Both the position numbers and the translations under genes were made by a program. The notes beneath the pieces are model-generated. The model was not told where the DNA came from and did not search any database. It saw nothing but the letters and a program-made list of their open reading frames with translations. A DNA stretch of 18,472 nucleotides from Dimargaris cristalligena (lineage: Eukaryota > Kickxellomycota > Dimargaritomycetes > Dimargaritales > Dimargaritaceae). Numbering within the stretch: the first letter of the stretch is position 1; every line of letters starts with the position of its first letter. Of this stretch, positions 1-6,862 are shown one piece after another. The stretch is from NCBI GenBank assembly GCA_027576995.1, contig JANBQC010000566.1:1-18472 (forward strand), given 5' to 3'.

Positions 1-3
1 TTC

Positions 4-43
4 GGGGAAAGTAATATTTTTACGGAAAAATTTTTCTTTCCCC
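4..43. repeat. Imperfect hairpin with 18-bp arms and ACGG loop
   Basis: An inverted repeat runs from GGGGAAAG (4-11) to CTTTCCCC (36-43). The pairing continues inward through A/T pairs to a four-base ACGG loop at 22-25. I count 16 of 18 possible pairs, with mismatches at 12/35 and 15/32. It lies in AT-rich DNA with no recognisable gene. It could be a cruciform, the end of a small inverted-repeat element cut by the window edge, or part of a structured RNA. The sequence alone does not decide. Confidence 0.6.
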
Positions 44-680
44 TCTATTAACATAATAAGTTTGTATAAACGAATTAACCACATTGCTATTACTCCCAGC
101 GAAGAGGCGGTTTCATGTAGGGATGATGGGTCAAGATATATTTTCATATTAATCTCCCCCCAGTACACTAAACAAGCTAAAGTAACCTTACTACCCTTAT
201 TATTTACATGAAAAAGACACCAGCATAGGGAGTTTTTCTGGGAACATTAACTCATATACACGGGCTAGCTCATATTTTGTTCAATGGTCATTATCATACG
301 TCGGATAGTTGGTGATTGTACTTATTATATTTTTAGCATACCTCCAAAGAGAAGTAAGGCATAAGAAATATATATTCGTATTAGAGAAGGTTTAACCTAG
401 TTGTATAACTAAAGGTCGCTTGAACAGGTAGGGCTGTAATGTAGCAAAATGTACGCTCTATCCTCGTCCCCAGCTTATTTACATTCAAGTTTGAGTGTGA
501 CAGTCAAGTAGCTCTCATAAATATGGTATTAAGGTAAATAAAATAGTTCAAACCCATGAGTCCATTACACCACCACGGCATTGAATTTCCTATATATGCC
601 TTTATCCGTTCTAGATAAACTTTATTGATATAAATAAATCCTCATAATGTCCGGAAGTGTGTATATCGGTGAGGGAAAGG
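44..680. other. AT-rich spacer, nothing recognised
   Basis: I see no coding region, tRNA or clear repeat here. All frames are broken by frequent stops and the base composition matches the other spacers of the window. Confidence 0.5.
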
Positions 681-1000
681 TCTAGGACCACAAGGCTTCG
701 TCCCAATGGGGCACATAGCTTCCCCGTGGGGTCGGGTGGGCAGAAGGGAAAAAATTAGGCATACTAGAAAAACTCCTGTCGGGTTTGGGTCTCTAGTGTT
801 GTGGTTGCGGGCTATCATGTTGGGTTGTCGATGATGTGGTGGCTTGTGTTTGTGGGGGGCGGGGCATAAGCGGTGGTGGTATCGGTGATTGGGGAGTCAT
901 CATAGATGTTCGCCATTCTCTTAGGGCGAGGCCTGTGGGTCGGGTTCCGGTTTGGGGGTGGCGGTGGGGTGCGCGAGCCAGACCATCTATACTATCCAGC
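680..1000 (-). other. Strand-skewed tract (G/T-rich on +) with short Pro/Thr-rich ORF
   Basis: The plus strand here is rich in G and T and poor in C, unlike its AT-rich surroundings. Read on the minus strand it contains an ATG-started ORF at 815-916 (33 residues, beginning MANIYDDSPITDTTTAYAPP). The same frame stays open further upstream as a proline-rich stretch to about position 990. Such a composition can be a decayed low-complexity exon or simply a skewed spacer. The plus strand also carries four G-runs (937-939, 942-944, 954-958, 965-968) that could form a long-loop G-quadruplex. No family is recognised. Confidence 0.2.
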
Positions 1001-1030
1001 TAAGATGCAAACCACCAAATCAAAAAATTG

Positions 1031-1036
1031 AAAAAA
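1031..1036 (-). terminator. Pol III terminator of tRNA-Pro
   Basis: Six A on the plus strand read as TTTTTT on the minus strand, four bases past the discriminator base of the tRNA. This is the usual position and form of an RNA polymerase III stop. A second T-run follows a few bases further on (1022-1027). Confidence 0.7.
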
Positions 1037-1040
1037 TAAA

Positions 1041-1113
1041 GGGCTCGACCGGGATTCGAACCCGGGCCACGTGCACCCAAAGCACGTATGTTAAACCTCT
1101 ACACTATCGAGCC
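1041..1113 (-). tRNA. tRNA-Pro (anticodon TGG)
   Basis: The minus strand folds into a complete cloverleaf. The acceptor stem is GGCTCGA paired with TCGAGCC, and the D-stem is GTGT/ACAT with one G-U pair. The anticodon stem is CGTGC/GCACG around the loop TTTGGGT, giving anticodon TGG with G37. The variable loop is TGGC. The T-stem is CCGGG/CCCGG around TTCGAAT. The discriminator base is C, as expected for eukaryotic tRNA-Pro. The internal B box (GGTTCGAATCC, 1052-1062) is intact, there is no intron, and CCA is not encoded, as usual in eukaryotes. It would decode CCA proline codons and probably CCG by wobble. The start is placed at the first acceptor G and the 3' end at the discriminator. Confidence 0.96.
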
Positions 1114-1916
1114 ACCAATAAAATAATCAGTTTTTGGTAATCTATTTTCTAAAGATATTTTACTGGGATTCTAGTGGAACTCGCTAGAACACTCAAGATA
1201 CACTGAGCCGGTAAGAATTTCGGTTTGTAGTGCAAATGGGAAGTCCTGAATTGATTACCCTTAATCCACTTGGGCTAAAGTTTAATTCTAAAAACAAATT
1301 GGGGTAGATATATGGATCAACCGAAACCCTTCCAAAAACGTGATATTCACTTAAGTGTCCTGGAAATCCACAATTCGCTTTACAACTATTTATAAACAAC
1401 CGTGGGGAGGGCTGTATTTAACTGATTCTTAATCTTCCCATCGGACGGGCGTACCTAGTCATATATTGATTGGTATCATTGGAACCCATGCTAATATATG
1501 ATATTATTATATTAAGCTGTTGCGATATTTAGCCAATATGAATATATCTAAACGAGTTCATTATTTTAACCAGCCGTTTCGGACAATCTTTTTCGTAGCT
1601 GTTGGCCAACTCTGGCCTTTAACCCTCGCATTTTCAAAAAATATGGACACCATACGTTTTGTTCGATTATCAAGAGCTCTGTAGTTCGCGGGCACGTCTT
1701 GTTTAGAGATTTTTCTGGCAAAGCGATTACATGTATTAGCTACGTTTTATCGAAGCTACTCCCCTGGCCAGGATATCCCCGGCTCTATAGATGCAGGGTC
1801 TCAAATTAGCATCACTTGCCATATCTACCTGAAAAGTCTGGTGTGTCAATCTGTACGTCAGCGAAGTATAGGTTACTTAATTTTGAACAGCACCATCAAC
1901 CAGCACTTGGAATAGC
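1114..1916. other. AT-rich spacer, no supported gene
   Basis: No gene is supported. A 68-codon minus-strand frame (1193-1399) is open and reads fairly protein-like, but it has no family signature, no promoter and no conserved neighbour. I treat it as chance. Short TA-rich runs occur near 1496-1515. Confidence 0.4.
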
Positions 1917-2277
1917 CTAAGGCAGTGTAATGTGGTCCACTTTCACGGTGGCATAGGTCTTATTGGCAGCTACTGGCTTGATTGTTTTTGGAAACATTCC
2001 TACTGTCTGTTCTGTTAACTTTACACCCAAATCATTATTGTTATAGCGTGCAAGATATATATACTCAGCTATGCGTATATATCCGGTGCTGTTCCAGGCT
2101 GATAATGATGTCAGGGTAATTGTCGGTAGATAATAAGTATATAAATATTAGAAAATAGTTCCTGACAGATTAATGTCGAGGAAGTGTGGTTTATGCATGG
2201 TATATTGCATTTGCATCATCCAATTTACTTGGACTGGAGTGCAGAATTTCCATGAGTACGTAGGTGCATTGGTTATG
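1917..2277 (-). CDS. Possible last two exons of an unrecognised gene
   Basis: On the minus strand a frame without stops runs from 2098 to a TAG at 1917-1919 (59 codons after a 2-base split codon). It reads as balanced protein sequence, for example the stretch YIRIAEYIYLARYNNNDLGV. Just upstream is a plausible 3' splice site (CAG, 2101-2099) with a CTAAT branch-like motif at 2147-2151. A GTAAAT donor at 2228-2223 ends a 49-base open stretch (2229-2277) that joins in the same frame, and that stretch itself follows a TAG acceptor. Together this would be a 49-base exon, a 130-base intron and a terminal exon. I recognise no family and find no convincing first exon; the island at 2400-2980 may hold more of it. 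A decayed gene or a chance frame is equally possible. Confidence 0.22.
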
Positions 2278-2399
2278 CTATGGCACGGGCCCTATATATA
2301 TAAAACTAGTTTCTGACTCATTCTATTAAATCTCAGGGAACATACTCTTAACAGTTAACTCTGTCTCCTGGCTAAACCACAGTAGTTAAAACGTTTGTC

Positions 2400-2980
2400 T
2401 ACTTTTAGTGTTGCTCCAGAATCTAACCAAACACCTGTTGTGGCGGATGGGTGTCAGATTACCCGACTGCTTACGGGAAGTGGCTTTGGTGGCCCGCTGG
2501 ACGCCTTGCCGATCAACCCGGATACAGCAAATGGGGCCATATCAACAGGGTGGTGGATTTGTAAACGACCCAAGCGCATCTACAGTGCCAGATGGCGGTC
2601 TCAGGCTAAGGCCGGGAATCGCATCGACTGGGTTGGTGCTTCCTAGCACTTTGGGACATTGCTTACATTGGGCATTTCAGGCCAACTTGCCACCCGGGGT
2701 TGATTAACAGCTACGCCCTGCTCAGTTGAACGCTTAGCCAAACGGAATGGTTTCAAGCGGAATGTCGAGGGGCGGGACTCCGCCAGTGATTGCAGGGTCC
2801 CTGGTGTTTATCACACTGCCCACCCTCCCCTTTGATGAATAGGGAGGGTCGGGAATGCTCTCGACCATTATGTGATAAAGAAACGCCCATGTCCGGTTTT
2901 TGGCTAGTGGTGTTGAAGGGTTAGGGTGCCGCTGAATGGTTAGCCTATGGTGGAGTATTGATCGGGCTTTCATCTCAAAG
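2400..2980. other. GC-rich island, possible decayed gene
   Basis: This stretch is clearly richer in G+C than the spacers on both sides and approaches the composition of the window's genes. On the plus strand two overlapping frames (2395-2646 and 2408-2707) are open for 83 and 99 codons. On the minus strand other frames are open in pieces (about 2520-2660 and 2400-2450), with possible short introns such as GTAAGC...CAACAG. No frame gives a recognisable domain and no single frame crosses the island. It may be part of the possible minus-strand gene that ends at 1917, or a relic. Confidence 0.25.
2807..2879. repeat. Nested inverted repeats
   Basis: TTTATCACA (2807-2815) pairs perfectly with TGTGATAAA (2871-2879). 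Inside it, ACCCTCCC (2822-2829) pairs with GGGAGGGT (2842-2849), and GGTCG (2847-2851) can alternatively pair with CGACC (2862-2866). The arrangement could form a branched stem in RNA or a cruciform in DNA. It lies in the GC-rich island. Each arm alone could occur by chance; the nesting is what stands out. Confidence 0.4.
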
Positions 2981-2985
2981 ACCCA

Positions 2986-3004
2986 CTCTCTCTCTCTCTC
3001 TCTC
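2986..3004 (+). repeat. (CT)n microsatellite
   Basis: Nineteen bases of uninterrupted CT dinucleotide, read directly. It lies about 700 bp upstream of the BiP start codon. Confidence 0.9.
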
Positions 3005-3253
3005 GCACTTGCTTTTTATTCGATGAATATTGGCAAAGGTATACTATACACTAGTCATCGGCCGGGATATTCTAGGAAGCGGGTCAATTATCGCGATTTA
3101 CTCCATGCGAACCAACAGACCACCAACTCTAAGCAATAACACGGGATTGTTGGAGAGGGAGGGCCCATCCTTTCCTTTGTTTGTGGGAGAGCGCAACGAG
3201 TAGTGAGGATGTTCGCTCGCTGGTCAAAGGATTTTAGCCTGGTCCATAAATTA

Positions 3254-3272
3254 CCAATCACTGTCTGCCACC
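3254..3272 (+). promoter_or_regulatory. ERSE-like element 1 of BiP promoter (CCAAT-N9-CCACC)
   Basis: CCAAT at 3254-3258 is followed after exactly nine bases by CCACC at 3268-3272. The animal ER-stress response element is CCAAT-N9-CCACG, bound by NF-Y plus ATF6/XBP1-type bZIP proteins, and it controls BiP/GRP78. Only the last base differs here. The element sits about 235 bp upstream of the TATA box. A second copy in the other orientation is at 3341-3359. Function in this organism is inferred. Confidence 0.45.
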
Positions 3273-3340
3273 CACATCCCCACGGATGGAAAGAGGGACT
3301 ACAGTGGAAATGGGAGTGCTAAGCAAGTAAGGGTGCAGGA

Positions 3341-3359
3341 TGTGGTTGCCTGTCATTGG
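3341..3359 (-). promoter_or_regulatory. ERSE-like element 2 of BiP promoter (CCAAT-N9-CCACA)
   Basis: On the minus strand CCAAT (3359-3355) is followed after exactly nine bases by CCACA (3345-3341). It shares nine fixed positions with the first element and faces it. Two such matches within 106 bases upstream of a BiP gene are unlikely by chance. Binding factors are unknown. Confidence 0.45.
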
Positions 3360-3506
3360 CTAATAATTAATTATCAGCGAGATAAGTAGGAGGTACCCGC
3401 GCTAATAAGCGAGTGACAGCGGAACCCCTTTTCCTTATGGGTAGGTTAGGTTGCGGAGCCCTAACGAGGGTGTTGCCTTCGCTGTAATGATCGGACGGGG
3501 CGCTGG

Positions 3507-3513
3507 TATAAAA
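3507..3513 (+). promoter_or_regulatory. TATA box of BiP gene
   Basis: TATAAAA lies 178 bp upstream of the BiP ATG, in the sequence GGTATAAAAC. Transcription would start near 3535-3545, giving a pyrimidine-rich leader of about 140-150 bases without an ATG. Confidence 0.7.
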
Positions 3514-3684
3514 CTACCGTCCAGGGCCGTTTCCCTGAGGTTGCATCGTTCGTGTTTTCCTGTACTTTATCCGCATAACATTCCTTTCCCAGTACATATC
3601 TATCTACATATCCGGCCCAGTTGAGCCGTTTGCTTTACATCTCCTTCGTTTTATACTTCCCCCCTCATCTACTTTTTACCCAAT

Positions 3685-6004
3685 ATGCGGTTCGGCTCCT
3701 ACTTCACCAAGGCCACCATGGCCCTCACCATCTTCGGTCTGACCTCCTTGGTCATGGCCGATAAGCCCGCTAACGACAAAGAAGCCTACGGTACCGGTAA
3801 GTATTCCCCCCTTCCCTAGCTCATCTACCCAAGGCTGCTTCTCATCTGCGCATCTAGCCTGCCCACGTACCGCCGCCGCGCTTTTGGCGGGATGGAAACC
3901 CTCCTGGGTGTTGGCGTTCTCTTCTTAGACTGTGGACGATTTGTCCTGCTTCTTGAAAAAGAGATGGGTCCCTCCGCTGGCTGCCCACTCATCCGCTGCT
4001 TAAAGCTGAGAGTACCTTCCCCCTTCCTCGCCTCCACCCGTGTCCAGTTACTAATCCGGCCCCCCTGTTTATCACCACTACGATTTTCTCTGGATAATCC
4101 CTCTCCAATCAGTCATCGGTATCGATCTGGGTACCACCTACTCTTGCGTGGGTGTCCACAAGGGTGGACAGGTCGAAATTATTGCCAATGACCAAGGTAA
4201 CCGCATCATGCCCTCGTATGTCAGTTTCACCGACTCTGAGCGTTTGATTGGTGAGGCCGCCAAGAATTTGATCGCCTCCAACCCCAAGAACACCGTTTTC
4301 GACGCCAAGCGTCTGATCGGTCACCGCTTCAAGGACCCCGAAGTCCAAGCCGACATGAAGCACTGGCCCTTTGACGTGATCAACAAGGATGGCAAGCCCG
4401 TCGTTCAGGTGGAGGTCAAGGGCGAAAAGAAGCAATTCACCCCCGAGGAAATCTCCGCCATGGTGCTCGGTAAGATGAGGGATACCGCCGAGGCCTACCT
4501 GGGTGTGAAGGTCACCCACGCCGTGGTCACCGTGCCTGCCTACTTCAACGACGCCCAGCGTCAGGCCACCAAGGATGCTGGTACCATTGCCGGTCTTAAT
4601 GTGCTCCGTATCATCAACGAGCCCACCGCCGCTGCCATTGCCTACGGTCTGGACAAGAAGGGTGGTGAACGTCACATTCTCGTCTTCGATCTGGGTGGTG
4701 GTACCTTCGATGTGTCCCTCCTCTCCATCGACGATGGTGTGTTCGAGGTTCTGGCCACTGCTGGTGACACCCATCTGGGTGGTGAAGATTTCGATAACCG
4801 TCTCATCAAGTACTTCAGCAAGATCTGGAACAAGAAGACTGGTAAGAAGGTCGGTGAGAACCTCAAGTCCCTCGGTAAGTTGAAGCGCGAGGTTGAAAAG
4901 GCCAAGCGTACTCTGTCCTCGGCCGACTCCGTCCGTGTCGAAATCGAATCCTTCCAGGACGGTGAGGACTTCTCCGAGACCCTAACCCGGGCCAAGTTCG
5001 AGGACATCAACAACGATCTCTTCCGCAAGACCCTGCAGCCCGTCAAGCAGGTGATCAAGGACTCCGGTCTCAAGAAGGAGGAAGTCAACGACATTGTGCT
5101 GGTCGGTGGTTCCACTCGTATCCCCAAGGTCGTCGAGCTTATCGAATCCTTCTTCGGTAAGAAGGCCTCCAAGGGCATCAACCCCGACGAAGCCGTCGCC
5201 TACGGTGCCGCCGTCCAGGGTGGTATCCTGACTGGTGAAGAGAACACCCAGGGCCTGCTTCTGCTCGACGTCAACCCCCTGACCCTCGGTATTGAAACCA
5301 CCGGTGGTGTGATGGCCAAGCTGATCAAGCGTAACTCCGTGGTCCCCACCAAGAAGTCCCAGATCTTCTCCACTGCTGCCGACAACCAGCCCATCGTCCT
5401 CATCCAGGTCTACGAAGGTGAACGTGCCATGACCAAGGACAACAACATGCTTGGCAAGTTCGAACTGACCAGCATCCCCCCCGCTCCCCGTGGTGTCCCC
5501 CAGATTGAAGTGACCTTCGAAATCGACGTTGACGGTATCCTGAAGGTGTCCGCCGCCGATAAGGGAACCGGCAAGTCTGAGTCCATCACCATCACCAACA
5601 ACAAGGGCCGTCTGTCCGAGGAAGATATCGAGCGCATGGTCCAGGAGGCCGAGCAGTACGCCGATGAGGACCGTCTGTTCAAGGAGCGCATCGAGGCCCA
5701 GAACGGTTTCGAAGCCTACATCTACTCCATCAAGAACCAGGTCACCGACAAGGACGGTCTGGGTGGTAAGATCGAGGAAGAGGAGAAGAAGACCATCCTG
5801 GACGCCATCAAGGAGAAGACCGAATGGCTCGCCGACAACGTCGCCACCGCCACCAAGGACGATATTGACGAACAGAAGAGCGAGCTGGAGGCTATTGTCA
5901 GCCCCATCGTCAGCAAGCTCTACGGCGAAAGCGGTGCCGGTGCTGGCCCCGCTGCCGATGACGACGAGGAGGACTTCGGTGCCCGCGACCACGACGAACT
6001 TTAA
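3685..6004 (+). CDS. KAR2: ER Hsp70 chaperone BiP/Kar2 (two exons)
   Basis: Exons are 3685-3796 and 4113-6004, giving 667 residues, the usual BiP length. BiP is the ATP-driven Hsp70 of the ER lumen: it binds nascent and misfolded proteins, helps translocation and holds the stress sensors. Residues 1 to about 25 form a signal peptide with a hydrophobic core ending VMA. The ATPase domain shows the phosphate-1 loop [10 protein letters not shown] (39-48), phosphate-2 [12 protein letters not shown] (229-240) and adenosine motif [10 protein letters not shown] (368-377). The linker [11 protein letters not shown] is near 420-430, followed by the substrate-binding domain and helical lid. An acidic tail ends in HDEL (664-667), the ER retrieval signal, which separates it from cytosolic Hsp70s. 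Start: the first ATG after the TATA box. A second in-frame ATG at 3718 has a perfect GCCACCATGG context but would leave a signal peptide without a basic n-region. Codon choice is strongly biased to C-ending codons, as in highly expressed genes. Confidence 0.97.
3797..4112 (+). other. Intron of BiP gene
   Basis: A 316-base intron begins GTAAGT and ends CAG. It splits the valine codon after base 1 (G|TC) and joins YGT to [11 protein letters not shown], a conserved BiP junction. A near-consensus branch site TACTAAT lies at 4049-4055, 58 bases before the acceptor. Stops occur in the frames, so the intron cannot be read through. Confidence 0.93.
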
Positions 6005-6862
6005 GTCGAATAGATGGTATTACCACCCTGCCCAACTGTCGCTGGTCTATTTATCTCAAGAATTCTTTTTGTTTTATGGGACTCCACATCTCCCACCACC
6101 ACCACCCATTACTTTTACTTTAGGCCCTCTTACTCTCTATGATTCGCCTTAACCCACGTACGATCTTGTGTTGCATCTGACTAAAAAAATAAACATATAT
6201 ATACAAATATGTATGAGAAGCGCATTGCTGCTTAAACCAACATTACAATGGTACCACTATGAAGGAAAGAGCCAGTGGGTTATCTGGGTTTGACTAGTGC
6301 CATTCGGAATAGCACATGGGCGAATCTCAATACAACCGTATAAGAGGATTGGATGAAATACCAACTAGACTAAGTTGGTGGACAATGACCTTTTAACCTG
6401 TAATACCTATTTTATGAGGCGAATTTTCCGCTATACAGCCGGACATTTAACCCCTCACACACAGTAGTTTTTTTTTAATGGCTGGTAACGCCAACTTCAT
6501 GCGCGTGGTTCACACCCCTTGGATTGAGCAATACTAAGGGAGCTATTCAGTATTACGATTCAGGACCGATATAATGGTCACAAATTGCCTTTCCCCTGAT
6601 TATATCACTACACTTTTTCATATTGCTTAATATTCATTTATTGTTAGCTCGTTTCCTTTGAAGTTATCCGGCCCTTCAATGCCGTATACTATATTACCCA
6701 GGACATCACCTTTCGATGCAACGACACAAGTGCAGATCCCTGTCTTGTATGACTATTATAAAAAACGTACACATTTATTTTAATCCACCACCGCCCCGAC
6801 TATCTATCGTTCCTGTGGTTTTAAAATGTAACCCCTACACCATTTTTGAGGCCCAATGTTTA
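6005..6862. other. Convergent 3' spacer between BiP and PRM1
   Basis: This spacer holds the 3' untranslated regions of two converging genes. A plus-strand AATAAA at 6188-6193 lies about 185 bases past the BiP stop. A minus-strand AATAAA (TTTATT at 6774-6779) lies about 85 bases past the PRM1 stop. Both are likely poly(A) signals. No gene is seen between them. Confidence 0.6.

Noticed and set aside
1193..1399. 68-codon minus-strand frame that reads fairly protein-like
   Set aside because: AT-rich region, no family signature, no promoter; frames of this length are expected by chance.
2395..2707. Two overlapping plus-strand frames (83 and 99 codons) as a frameshifted gene
   Set aside because: They could be joined into a fluent protein, but no domain is recognised and the minus strand is equally open in pieces; kept only as part of the GC-rich island.
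4109..5992. Long minus-strand frames of 221 and 336 codons under the BiP gene
   Set aside because: They are mirror frames of the strongly codon-biased BiP coding sequence, rich in Gly/Val/Leu/Asp repeats, with no domain of their own.
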